From Bacillus sp. FJAT-27445 (GTDB lineage Bacteria > Bacillota > Bacilli > Bacillales > Cytobacillaceae), in the NCBI RefSeq assembly GCF_001510665.1, contig NZ_LMTI01000008.1:1-64000 (forward strand): a stretch of 64,000 nt of DNA, in the 5' to 3' direction. Made by a program: the position numbers and the translations under genes. This document shows, piece by piece, positions 8,982 to 16,836 of this stretch; within the stretch, counting starts at the first letter, position 1; every line of letters begins with the position of its first letter. The notes under the pieces are model-generated. The model did not search any database and was not told the origin of the DNA. It saw only the letters and a program-made list of their open reading frames with translations.

Positions 8982-9094
8982 AAGCCAACTCCTCCGTCTT
9001 AGTATGCGTATGACGTTTAATTCTTCAGACTTAAAGGTTAATCTGAATTATTTGGCCCCTGGATTTTCTTCTTGAATAAAAGTGACATAGCTAA

Positions 9095-9640
9095 TTATTC
9101 TTTAATAATTTTAATTTCTTTTATCGGATAGTACACAATATTCGTTGTCCCAATTATCTTCTCTAAAGGAATAGCTCCAATACCACGGCTATCCTTACTA
9201 TACCTTCTGTTATCGCCCAAGACGAACAGATGACCTTTAGGAACGGTTTCAGTACCTACTGCTGTTTCCTTTAATGTAAAGGATCCAGTTAGGGTACCTT
9301 GACTGATTTTTTCCTTAAAACTTTTTAAATAAGGTTCATCATACGCTTTGCCATTTACATAAAGCACATCATTTATATACTCTATCCTGTCTCCTGGAAG
9401 CCCGATGACACGTTTTATATACTGCTTGCCGTCAGGGGCGTGAAACACAACAATGTCGAATCTTTCTGGTTCTGCCGTTTTTGTTACAATCATGCGGTCC
9501 TTTTCTTGTAACGTAGGGTTCATTGAATCTCCCTTAACAACGATAGGGGTAAGGATAAAAGAACGAACAATAAGTACTAAAACAAGCGCTACTATTATTG
9601 ATTTAATCCATTCATAGGTTTCACTCTTCTTCTTTTCCAT
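9095..9640 (-). CDS. sipS: Type I signal peptidase
   Basis: 181 aa. One N-terminal membrane anchor (residues 12-32) is followed by an extracytoplasmic catalytic domain. Catalytic Ser39 lies in GDSMNPTL and catalytic Lys76 in YIKRVIGLPGD; box E is LGDNRRYSKDSR. It removes signal peptides from secreted preproteins at the outer face of the membrane. The length and single anchor match the Bacillus SipS/SipT class rather than the longer proteobacterial LepB. SD GGAGGATGAGAA precedes the ATG. It is monocistronic here. The gene symbol is by class; Bacilli carry several sip paralogues. Confidence 0.92.
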   Translation of the reverse strand: MEKKKSETYEWIKSIIVALVLVLIVRSFILTPIVVKGDSMNPTLQEKDRMIVTKTAEPERFDIVVFHAPDGKQYIKRVIGLPGDRIEYINDVLYVNGKAYDEPYLKSFKEKISQGTLTGSFTLKETAVGTETVPKGHLFVLGDNRRYSKDSRGIGAIPLEKIIGTTNIVYYPIKEIKIIKE

Positions 9641-9706
9641 TTCTCATCCTCCCTAAATCCACATTAAGTTTTATCCTTATTTTACCACATAAAGATAATT
9701 ATTGCT

Positions 9707-10327
9707 TTACATTGAAAAAGGCGTCTTATGAGAAATATCTCCCTCCAAAACAAACCTATATTCCTTTCCGTTCACTTCAACGATCGTAAGGCTTGTATCG
9801 TGTATGAAAGGTGGGTCCCATAAATTTTCAATTGGTGAGTTTTTAAAGATGGACAGCAAAGTTTTTATCATTACCGAGTGAGTTACGATAAGAATATTTC
9901 CAGTTGTATTAGCCGCTTTAATTTTTCCTAAAACATCAAATGCTCTTGCTCGAACCTCACTAAAGGTTTCTCCGCCAACTGGAACAAACCGCTGAGGAAC
10001 ATTCCAAAAATGTTCAATCTCTAAAGGATTCGTTTCCTGAATTGATTCAAGGGTTTGTCCTTCCCATTTTCCTAGGTTCATTTCCCTGAGATTTCCATCG
10101 TAGATTACAGGGGTTTTTCTATTTCTTTTTAGTAACTCAGAGGTAGTCCTTGTTCTCCCACTTTGGCTTGAATAGATCGCTTCAAATTCAATATCCTTTA
10201 ATCTCTCGCTTAAAGCGACTGCATTTTTAATGCCATTTTCCGTTAGGCTGGAATCCAGCCAACCTTGCATTCTTTTTTCCGTATTCCACACAGTTTCTCC
10301 ATGTCTGGTGATATAAAGTTTGAGCAT
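9707..10327 (-). CDS. Histidine phosphatase (phosphoglycerate mutase family)
   Basis: About 206 aa from the preferred ATG at 10327, which has GGAG 8 bases upstream; an ATG 45 bases further up adds non-homologous residues. The RHGE motif (LYITRHGETVWN) carries the phospho-accepting histidine, and VTHSVMIKTLL carries the second catalytic histidine. The family includes cofactor-dependent phosphoglycerate mutases, PhoE-type phosphatases and cobalamin CobC. The spacing and size fit the small broad-specificity phosphatases of Bacillus. The substrate is unknown and there is no operon partner. Confidence 0.88.
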   Translation of the reverse strand: MLKLYITRHGETVWNTEKRMQGWLDSSLTENGIKNAVALSERLKDIEFEAIYSSQSGRTRTTSELLKRNRKTPVIYDGNLREMNLGKWEGQTLESIQETNPLEIEHFWNVPQRFVPVGGETFSEVRARAFDVLGKIKAANTTGNILIVTHSVMIKTLLSIFKNSPIENLWDPPFIHDTSLTIVEVNGKEYRFVLEGDISHKTPFSM

Positions 10328-10606
10328 CGCTATTTCTCCTATACTTTTTGTTTTACAAAGATTCTCCTTCAACTAACAGAAAGGGGGTCAATTTTACATA
10401 TCCGAACGTTTCATTATCTTTCATCCATTGAGCAATCCGTTTTAACATATAACTTTATAGCAAGTTTTATATTGAACCCTTTAAGATTTTCAATGTAAAC
10501 CAAATTCATTTCTTCCATGTATCTTTCATCAGGTTTGATTTATTCAATCCATATAAAAGTTCATAGCAAATACTTCAATACAAACTTAAGTTTAATTACA
10601 AGAATG

Positions 10607-11656
10607 CTACCCCGTTAACTTTGTTATTTTCTTAACTATATAGTTTGCATCTAACCCAACTCCACGTATGGTTGCAGAAGAAAATGACCGTTGTCCTGAA
10701 AGACCTATATAAAATAGACCATAGATTGTGGTACTTACCCCTTTACTGTGTAATGGGTTTCCAGATGGATCAAGTGCATTTAGTAGAGATGATAGATAGT
10801 TCACATTAGGGCGAAAACCAGTGGCATAAATGATTGAATCCACTTTTTCTTCCCTTCCATCACCCCATACTACCCCATCTTCTGTAAACATTTTAAACAT
10901 AGCTTTCCACTCTGGATTGCCCGTTGAAATGGCTTGTTTATATATCCCCGTATCAATAATTGAAATATTCATAGAGAATTTTCGACCATAAGGAAGAATA
11001 TCTACCCCTGTTACTTTCAACCAAAAGTGAATGTCTTTTCCAAGAATCCTTTGGGGTTTAAATGAAATTGGATTTCGAGTGGCGATTGATACGTTTGAGA
11101 CTTTTGATAATTCATAGGCAATTTGAACAGCTGAGTTACCGCCACCAACTACAACTATATTTTGATTTTTATACTCCTCTACAGTTTTGTATTGGCTAGA
11201 ATGAATTGTTTTCCCTTTAAATATTTCACTTCCATCAATTTTTGGTATATTTGGACAGGAGAAAGCACCAGTAGCTGAAATGACGGTTTTTGAATAATAG
11301 ACATTTTCTTTTTCTGTTGATAGTACAAAAGAGGAGCCCTCTTTTCTCACTTCTATAACTTTTTCCTCAGTTCGAATATTTAAGTTGTAATGATTAGCAT
11401 ATTGATTAAGATAAGAAATAACCTCATCTCTAGTGGGGTATCGATTTGGATTCCCAGGAAATTTGAATCCTGGAAGTGATGAGTATCGAGCAGGTGAAAA
11501 TAATCTCAGACTATTGTAATATTTAGTCCAGGAACCAGCAGTTTGATTACTACCTTCAAGAATAAGATACTTTAAACCCTTTTTGTGTAAGTAATACGCC
11601 GCTGCCAAACCCGCCTGACCTGCTCCTATTACAATCGAATCATATGATTTCATCAA
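10607..11656 (-). CDS. FAD/NADPH-dependent monooxygenase-like oxidoreductase (CzcO family)
   Basis: 349 aa. The N-terminal FAD site is IGAGQAGLAAAYYL (residues 11-25) and a second Rossmann NADP site is VVVGGGNSAVQIA (about 168-180); ATGFRPN completes the flavoprotein signature. This is the CzcO/YkcE-like flavin monooxygenase group that includes proteins linked to metal or arsenic resistance loci. An ArsR-type repressor lies just upstream on the same strand, and a 20-bp operator-like palindrome (11674-11693) sits 18 bases ahead of the start, so expression is probably derepressed by the repressor's ligand. The substrate is unknown. Confidence 0.85.
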   Translation of the reverse strand: MMKSYDSIVIGAGQAGLAAAYYLHKKGLKYLILEGSNQTAGSWTKYYNSLRLFSPARYSSLPGFKFPGNPNRYPTRDEVISYLNQYANHYNLNIRTEEKVIEVRKEGSSFVLSTEKENVYYSKTVISATGAFSCPNIPKIDGSEIFKGKTIHSSQYKTVEEYKNQNIVVVGGGNSAVQIAYELSKVSNVSIATRNPISFKPQRILGKDIHFWLKVTGVDILPYGRKFSMNISIIDTGIYKQAISTGNPEWKAMFKMFTEDGVVWGDGREEKVDSIIYATGFRPNVNYLSSLLNALDPSGNPLHSKGVSTTIYGLFYIGLSGQRSFSSATIRGVGLDANYIVKKITKLTG

Positions 11657-11673
11657 TTAATACACCCCTTTAT

Positions 11674-11693
11674 ATATCGTAATTTAACGATAT
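11674..11693. promoter_or_regulatory. ArsR-type operator upstream of the FAD oxidoreductase
   Basis: 20-bp palindrome: ATATCGT, AATTTA, ACGATAT. A near-identical copy lies upstream of the arsR-like gene at 12047-12066, which supports one repressor acting on both. Confidence 0.7.
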
Positions 11694-11707
11694 GTTTATC
11701 AAAAAAT

Positions 11708-11733
11708 GAACATATAGATATTCCTATATGTTC
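11708..11733 (-). terminator. Terminator of the ArsR-type gene
   Basis: Minus strand: GAACATATAG, loop GAATAT, CTATATGTTC, then ATTTTTTG. The stem begins at the last base of the repressor's stop codon, so the repressor and the oxidoreductase are likely separate transcripts. Confidence 0.75.
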
Positions 11734-12017
11734 TATTTACAGCAGTTCATCATTAATTGATTAAAGTCTTGCAATAACTGAATAATTTTGTTTTTATGGG
11801 GTGAATAATATACAGCTTTTCCTTCCTTACGCGAAAAAAGTAAACCTGCTTTTTTTAATATCGCTAATTGTTCGGAGGCAGTGGATTGACCTATACCCAC
11901 TAAATCTGAAACTTCATTTACTGTTACTTCATTTCTATCCAGAAACAAAAACATAATTTCCTGTCGCTTTTCACTTGCAAGTGCTCTAAGAAATTGATGG
12001 ATTTCTTCATTTATCAA
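11733..12017 (-). CDS. ArsR-family winged-helix repressor
   Basis: 94-aa ArsR/SmtB-type regulator: helix-turn-helix with VGIGQSTASEQLAILKKAGL as the recognition region (residues ~41-60) followed by the wing (SRKEGKAVYYS). It lacks the CXCXXC metal site of ArsR itself but ends in MNCCK, so a C-terminal thiol pair could sense metal, persulfide or an oxidant. A matching palindrome lies 30 bases upstream of its start (autoregulation) and another before the FAD oxidoreductase downstream. Confidence 0.88.
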   Translation of the reverse strand: MINEEIHQFLRALASEKRQEIMFLFLDRNEVTVNEVSDLVGIGQSTASEQLAILKKAGLLFSRKEGKAVYYSPHKNKIIQLLQDFNQLMMNCCK

Positions 12018-12046
12018 TATTTATTCCTCCCTTCAACCGATTCCTT

Positions 12047-12066
12047 ATATCGGTATTTAACGATAT
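12047..12066. promoter_or_regulatory. ArsR-type operator upstream of the repressor gene
   Basis: ATATCG, GTATTTAA, CGATAT; it differs from the 11674 copy at only a few positions. It lies 30 bases ahead of the repressor start, where it could block its own promoter. Confidence 0.7.
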
Positions 12067-12125
12067 GTAATATATAAATATTATTTTAGTTATCATCTTC
12101 TGTCAAACCCATTTTTCCGACTTTC

Positions 12126-12284
12126 TTATGATCGTTTTTTAAATTGTTGCTCGAAATGTGTCCTAATTCGCCTGCCAGGGGAAGAACCGTCAGTGAACGG
12201 GACTACGATAATTGAAATGACAGCCAATCCAATGTAAAACCATTTATCTTTTATAAAAAAATTTCTCCCCCTTCGACACTTCAT
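12126..12284 (-). CDS. Small basic single-helix membrane protein (hypothetical)
   Basis: 52-aa ORF, MKCRRGRNFFIKDKW, then a hydrophobic helix (residues 17-30, ending IIVVPF), then a basic tail (RRIRTHFEQQFKKRS). The codon pattern and amphipathic plan look like a real membrane-anchored peptide, but no good SD is seen and I know no family. It lies in the gap between the repressor and the LysE exporter. Confidence 0.35.
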   Translation of the reverse strand: MKCRRGRNFFIKDKWFYIGLAVISIIVVPFTDGSSPGRRIRTHFEQQFKKRS

Positions 12285-12325
12285 AATGGCCGCTGCCTTT
12301 TGTAACTATTATTTTACCAAAACTG

Positions 12326-12354
12326 TTGGGTACTTCTAACTTCTCTGATATACT
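12326..12354 (+). promoter_or_regulatory. Sigma-A-like promoter of the LysE exporter
   Basis: TTGGGT (12326-12331), 17-base spacer, TATACT (12349-12354). This fixes the start of the downstream gene at the ATG at 12401, since an ORF opening at 12326 would begin inside the -35 box. Confidence 0.55.
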
Positions 12355-12400
12355 CATTAAAATTAATTATTTGAGTAGTCATAAAAGAAAGGGGAATAAA

Positions 12401-13030
12401 ATGGATAGCTTACTTACATACATTTCAATAGTTGCAATGATGATTGTTATTCCAGGAGCAGATACTATGCTATTGGTGAAAAACACCCTTAGCTATGGTA
12501 CAAAAGCTGGATTTTATACGATTCTTGGAATGGCAACGGGACTTTCTTTTTGGACGCTTATTGCGGTTCTTGGATTATCTGTTGTCATTTCCAAGTCTGT
12601 TGTTCTTTTTAGTATAATTAAATATTTGGGAGCTGCTTATTTAATTTTTTTGGGAATAAAAAGTTTTTTTACTAAAAGTGTGTTCTCCTTAGAGGAATTT
12701 CAAGCACAAGCAAATGCACCTGCGGATTCATCAAGTCGGCATAATAAAGAATCCTTTATGCAAGCATTGCTTAGTAATGTTCTAAATCCAAAGACTGTGT
12801 TAGTTTATATTACTGTCATGCCTCAATTCATCAATTTGAACGGAAATATCAACCAGCAATTGATTGTGTTGGCATCGATCCTAACAATACTCGCTGTATT
12901 CTGGTTTCTAATCCTAGTGAGTGTAATTGATTATACAAAAAAATGGTTGAAAAACTCCAAATTCCAAAAGGTATTCCAGAAATCAACTGGCTTAATTTTA
13001 GTAGGTTTTGGCGTTAAAACAGGAATTTAA
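12401..13030 (+). CDS. LysE/RhtB-family amino-acid exporter
   Basis: 209-aa membrane protein with about six helices. The N-terminal VIPGADTMLLVKNTLSYG loop is the LysE/RhtB signature, and LLSNVLNPKTVLVY is the second conserved loop. The family exports amino acids or their derivatives (lysine, threonine, homoserine, leucine) across the membrane; the substrate is undetermined. SD AAAGGGG sits before the ATG at 12401. It is a single-gene transcript between a promoter and a terminator. Confidence 0.88.
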   Translation: MDSLLTYISIVAMMIVIPGADTMLLVKNTLSYGTKAGFYTILGMATGLSFWTLIAVLGLSVVISKSVVLFSIIKYLGAAYLIFLGIKSFFTKSVFSLEEFQAQANAPADSSSRHNKESFMQALLSNVLNPKTVLVYITVMPQFINLNGNINQQLIVLASILTILAVFWFLILVSVIDYTKKWLKNSKFQKVFQKSTGLILVGFGVKTGI

Positions 13031-13063
13031 CTTTTTTTATTACAACTCCAAATTCAATTTTCT

Positions 13064-13091
13064 CCGTTCAGACATCTGAACGGTTTTTTTT
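13064..13091 (+). terminator. Terminator of the LysE exporter
   Basis: CCGTTCAGA, CA, TCTGAACGG (13064-13083) followed by eight T. Confidence 0.9.
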
Positions 13092-13202
13092 CCTCGCAAT
13101 TGCTTCAAACATGCAACTTACATCATTGTTCAACTCCGTATGTTTAATAAGAAGTTCAATAAAAAATGCGGTAATCCTTCATGGAACACCGCTTAAAAAA
13201 CA

Positions 13203-13400
13203 CTATAAATGATTAATGCTTAATAAGCGTTTATACCTTTCTCTTCTTTCCTTTTCCAGCCTTAATCGTTCAGTTTTCATTGTTCTTTTGGCTCTCTCTA
13301 GAGAAGAAAAACCAGTCACCTCAAGTACATTTAATTCCACATTAAAAATCCAGTCATTCATCATACCATCATAGTAATAATTCGGATATACGGGAATCAT
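13203..13400 (-). CDS. Hypothetical 65-aa protein
   Basis: Tyr-rich start (MIPVYPNYYYDG), then a predicted basic helix (SLERAKRTMKTERLRLEKERRERYKRLL would be split as SLERAKRTMKTE and RLRLEKERRERYK). No SD of note and no family recognised. Composition is protein-like and the charged helix could bind RNA or a membrane, but existence rests only on the ORF. Confidence 0.4.
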   Translation of the reverse strand: MIPVYPNYYYDGMMNDWIFNVELNVLEVTGFSSLERAKRTMKTERLRLEKERRERYKRLLSINHL

Positions 13401-13508
13401 TGGGAAAAATTCTAAAATAAAAAATATGAAATAACCCCCTTTTTCTTAATGAAAATGGGGTTGGCCGAAGATAAATCAATTATCGCGATAATACCCCGTT
13501 TAATTAAA

Positions 13509-13538
13509 ATGAAGCAGTGGATACGTCCCCTGCTTCAT
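13509..13538. repeat. 30-bp palindromic repeat, copy 1
   Basis: Arms ATGAAGCAG / CTGCTTCAT around GGATACGTCC. It lies 6 bases past the stop of the ECF S-component gene; on the minus strand it is followed by TTTTAATT, so it can serve as its terminator. Confidence 0.9.
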
Positions 13539-13543
13539 TCTTT

Positions 13544-14062
13544 TTATAAAAGTTTTTTAAAGCGTCCTACAAGCGGGATTACGATGATACCGGCAATGAC
13601 TACCTGCATGATATTGCCAGGGATTGAGCCGAATGGAATGATCCAGTTGCCGTAAATGATGACCTCAGCAAAGTAATAGCCTGCGACCTTAATGATTAAT
13701 GCGACAATAACCGCCAATGTGTAGACAAGCACTCTTTTGCCAGGCATTTTTTCGGAAATAAGGCCGGCTACATAGCCCATTGCCCCAACGATGACGAATG
13801 TAAATGGTGACCATGCCGCCCAGCCGGAGAGAATATCGAACATTCCCATCCCGAATGCACCAGCAATGGCTCCCGTCTTTCTGCCATATACGAATGCCGC
13901 TATAAAAAGGGGTACGTTCCCCAGATGGATCAGGCCACCGTTCCCCATGATTGGAAGCTTAATGTTAATGAACATAGTCGCTACCAGGGTAAGAGCGATG
14001 AAAAGAGAATTGATGACCAAGGACCTTGTTTTCGTTGATGCAGGTGCCAACGTAGATTGCAT
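13544..14062 (-). CDS. ECF transporter S component (substrate-binding membrane subunit)
   Basis: 172-aa protein with six helices, of the riboflavin-transporter-like ECF S family: GLIHLGNVPLFIAAFVYG and GAIAGAFGMGMFDILSG are the conserved first loop and second helix. S components bind a vitamin and dock on the shared EcfA/EcfA'/EcfT energising module, which is encoded elsewhere. The gene is divergent from a MocR-type PLP-binding regulator, so vitamin B6 (pyridoxine-type) uptake is the best guess; riboflavin or another vitamin cannot be excluded. Confidence 0.75.
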   Translation of the reverse strand: MQSTLAPASTKTRSLVINSLFIALTLVATMFINIKLPIMGNGGLIHLGNVPLFIAAFVYGRKTGAIAGAFGMGMFDILSGWAAWSPFTFVIVGAMGYVAGLISEKMPGKRVLVYTLAVIVALIIKVAGYYFAEVIIYGNWIIPFGSIPGNIMQVVIAGIIVIPLVGRFKKLL

Positions 14063-14125
14063 ATGAATTACCTCTTTCTTGTGTTTAAATAAAACCCACT
14101 GATTACTTGATATTTAGTATAATGA

Positions 14126-14153
14126 AAATTGACATTATAAAAAGAGTCAATTT
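14126..14153. promoter_or_regulatory. Candidate MocR operator in the divergent promoter region
   Basis: AAATTGAC (14126-14133), 12 bases, GTCAATTT (14146-14153): perfect 8-bp arms. It overlaps a second shorter palindrome, TATAATG ... CATTATA (14119-14140). Both fall between the S component and the regulator, where a shared operator would be expected. Assignment to the regulator is inference. Confidence 0.45.
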
Positions 14154-14189
14154 TTCAAAAAACTAAGTGGTCAGTTAGGGGGTTTTCAG

Positions 14190-15599
14190 ATGGATATGCT
14201 TATGTTCGAATTGGATAAAAATACGGAAAAGCCCTTATATGAACAGCTTTATCTCGGTATTAAATACGCCATTACCCATAAACGGATAAAAGTTGGAACA
14301 AAATTGCCTTCCAAAAAAAAATTGGCGGAATTTTTAAATATCAGCCAAACAACGATCGAAACTGCCTATGGTCAACTTGTAGCTGAAGGCTATATTATAT
14401 CCCGGCCCCGCAAAGGTTTTTTTGTAGAAGAAATAGATGATTTACCTTATATAGAGAAAGAGTCCTTAGACATTCCGGTAGAAAAAGTTGTGGAAAAAGC
14501 CTATCAATTTGACTTTCATCCAGGAAAAATTGATACAGATTCATTCCCCTTTTCACATTGGCGAAAATATGCGAAAGACTTGTATGACAGTAGTTCAAAG
14601 GATTTCTTACAAATTGGGGAGCCTCAAGGGGAATACGCATTGCGGACTGAAATTGCGAAGTATCTTTATCAGTCTAGGGGGATTGTTTGTAAACCTGAAC
14701 AAATCGTCATTGGTTCGGGAACAGAGCAGCTGCTTCCAATGATTTTGAGATTGCTTGAAAATGATTCGGAATTCGCCCTTGAAAATCCCGGCTACTCAGC
14801 AATCCCAAGAATCCAATTGCAAAATAGGGCCATCCCGATTTCGGTTGATGAAGAGGGATTAATTGTGGATGAACTCGAAAAAACAAATGCAAATGTCGTT
14901 TATATTACACCTTCGCACCAATTCCCTACTGGAGCTGTTTTATCAGCAACAAGGAGAACGCAGCTATTGAAATGGGCAGCAAAAGATGAAGACCGCTACA
15001 TCATTGAAGATGATTACGATAGCGAATTTCGTTATATCGGAAAGCCCATTCCCGCATTGCATGGACTGGACCAAAACAATAAAGTGATTTATATCAGCAC
15101 GTTTACTAAATCATTAATGCCATCTTTGCGCGTTGCTTATATAGTGTTGCCTACAACATTAGTCCGAAAATATAAAGAGACATTTAGCTATTACTCAGCA
15201 ACTGTACCTAGATTCGACCAGCATATTTTGGCCAACTTTATGAAGGATGGCTATTTCTCAAAGCACTTAAATCGGATGCGGAAGATTTATCGTAAAAAAC
15301 ACGATAAAATAACCCACACCTTTGAAACGTTCTACCCAAATGTCAAAATCACTGGCGACCAGGCTGGTATGCATATTTTGATTTCTGTACCTTTGTCAGA
15401 AAATGAGGATGAATTAAAACAGATTGCCGCAGCAAACCATATTGCGATCTATCCAGTAACCGATTATTTGTTAAAACCAATTGACTATCATCATCCTACC
15501 TTTCTATTTGGCTTTGGAGGTATTCCATTGGAGGAAATTGAAACTGGCATTCATCAATTGATGCAATGCTGGGGAATAGCGAAACGGACCTCCCATTAG
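14190..15599 (+). CDS. MocR/PdxR-type regulator: GntR helix-turn-helix fused to aminotransferase fold
   Basis: 469 aa. The N-terminal GntR winged helix (residues 8-80) is followed by a fold-type-I aminotransferase domain (110-460). PLP-site residues are all present: EDDYDSEFRY (273-282) and Lys307 in STFTKSLMPSLR, so it should bind pyridoxal phosphate. MocR proteins use PLP as effector (GabR, PdxR). It starts at an ATG behind AGTTAGGGGG and is divergent from an ECF vitamin S component, which suggests a PdxR-like role: sensing PLP and controlling B6 uptake. A GabR-like role is the alternative. Confidence 0.85.
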   Translation: MDMLMFELDKNTEKPLYEQLYLGIKYAITHKRIKVGTKLPSKKKLAEFLNISQTTIETAYGQLVAEGYIISRPRKGFFVEEIDDLPYIEKESLDIPVEKVVEKAYQFDFHPGKIDTDSFPFSHWRKYAKDLYDSSSKDFLQIGEPQGEYALRTEIAKYLYQSRGIVCKPEQIVIGSGTEQLLPMILRLLENDSEFALENPGYSAIPRIQLQNRAIPISVDEEGLIVDELEKTNANVVYITPSHQFPTGAVLSATRRTQLLKWAAKDEDRYIIEDDYDSEFRYIGKPIPALHGLDQNNKVIYISTFTKSLMPSLRVAYIVLPTTLVRKYKETFSYYSATVPRFDQHILANFMKDGYFSKHLNRMRKIYRKKHDKITHTFETFYPNVKITGDQAGMHILISVPLSENEDELKQIAAANHIAIYPVTDYLLKPIDYHHPTFLFGFGGIPLEEIETGIHQLMQCWGIAKRTSH

Positions 15600-15631
15600 A
15601 CAGATTGAGAAAAATCAATTTTGATGGAGGA

Positions 15632-15661
15632 GTGAGGCAAAGGAAACGTCCCCTGCCTCAC
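15632..15661. repeat. 30-bp palindromic repeat, copy 2
   Basis: Arms GTGAGGCA / TGCCTCAC around AGGAAACGTCCCC; 33 bases past the MocR gene stop. Confidence 0.9.
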
Positions 15662-15820
15662 AGTTTCCAAGCATAAAGAATTACTGGATGAAATAAGACA
15701 GCACTTGCATTTGAATTTTTAAGCTGATAAAGATAAAACTTTCAAAACTGTGAAGTTATATTTTTCTACCTTCAGCAATCGGGTAGTATCGTTGAACAAG
15801 ATGAATGGGAGGATTTTTTT

Positions 15821-16540
15821 ATGGGGGAAAAAACGGAGTTAAAAAAAGCCGTTGATTTATTTGTTCGGGGGGAGTTCCAATGTAGCCGCCAACCTACGAC
15901 CCAATTACATAATTACGATTCTATTAAACATCTTGCCCTTGGTACAAATGTTGATGGCAGAACTGACGAGTTTTTCGTGAATGATTCAGACCCTGCCCAC
16001 GTTATTGAATTTATAAATAAACAAGACGTCAAAGAAGACTATTGGCTTACCGTGTTTTCTGATGAAAAACCTAATAGTTATGATTCCGAGGGATATACTC
16101 TCTATAGTACAGAGTTTCTTATGATGTTAAATCTGGATAGCTGGTCTATTGAAACAGAAAACAAGATCATCACGCGTGTCAAAACCAGGGATGAAGCCCG
16201 GCGTATCAATCATTTTTTCGATAGGAATGTTATCGATCTTAAAAAATTGGACGATCCAAATCTGCATTTTTACATTGGTGAGGTGGACGGCCGTCCTGTA
16301 TCATTTGGACGCTATTTCCTGCTAGATAAAACGGTATGCTTTTTGAGTGATGTATTTACTTCGAAAATTCATAGGGGTAAAGGAATAGCCAAGGCACTTT
16401 GCCGAAAAATGCTTATTGATGCCAAGCAGGAAGGCGCTGTCAAGAGTGTCCTTGCTTCCAGTCAAGCGGGGCATCCTTTATATTTAAAATTGGGTTATCA
16501 CGATGTAACAAAAATGTGGGTGCATAAGAAGCAATCATAA
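15821..16540 (+). CDS. GNAT-family acetyltransferase
   Basis: 239 aa. The acetyl-CoA-binding signature HRGKGIAKALCRKML (about residues 185-200) and the following VLASSQAGHPLYLKLGY mark a C-terminal GNAT domain (130-237). The N-terminal ~110 residues have no recognised domain and may set substrate choice. SD GGGAGGA precedes the ATG. A strong terminator follows, so it is monocistronic. The acetyl acceptor is unknown. Confidence 0.82.
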   Translation: MGEKTELKKAVDLFVRGEFQCSRQPTTQLHNYDSIKHLALGTNVDGRTDEFFVNDSDPAHVIEFINKQDVKEDYWLTVFSDEKPNSYDSEGYTLYSTEFLMMLNLDSWSIETENKIITRVKTRDEARRINHFFDRNVIDLKKLDDPNLHFYIGEVDGRPVSFGRYFLLDKTVCFLSDVFTSKIHRGKGIAKALCRKMLIDAKQEGAVKSVLASSQAGHPLYLKLGYHDVTKMWVHKKQS

Positions 16541-16571
16541 AATGACTTAACGATAGAAAAAAATTATAAGC

Positions 16572-16622
16572 GTCCAACATATGCAAGATTGTTTTCAAAG
16601 CTTGCGTATGTTGGACTTTTTT
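16572..16622 (+). terminator. Terminator of the GNAT gene
   Basis: 16-bp stem: GTCCAACATATGCAAG (16572-16587) and CTTGCGTATGTTGGAC (16601-16616) with one mismatch pair, then TTTTTT. Confidence 0.9.
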
Positions 16623-16781
16623 GCTTTTTTTCGGGTGGAGGCTGTGTTTTTAATTTTTACACTCCATGGGAAATAGTTTCTGGGTCGGGCGTAGGTTGAC
16701 GGAGTTTATGGGCTTTTTATTGTGCTAGCTTTGTTTGTCCAGGAGTTGGGTTTTGGCTGGGTCTAGGTTTCGCTGGCATTG

Positions 16782-16812
16782 AAAAAGGCATCCAGTGACG
16801 GATGCCTTTTTT
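16782..16812 (-). terminator. Terminator at the end of the fad operon
   Basis: AAAAAGGCATCC, loop AGTGAC, GGATGCCTTTTTT: symmetrical, works on both strands. It lies 25 bases past the fadE stop. Confidence 0.85.
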
Positions 16813-16836
16813 CACAAAAGAAGAAAGATCTTGCTC

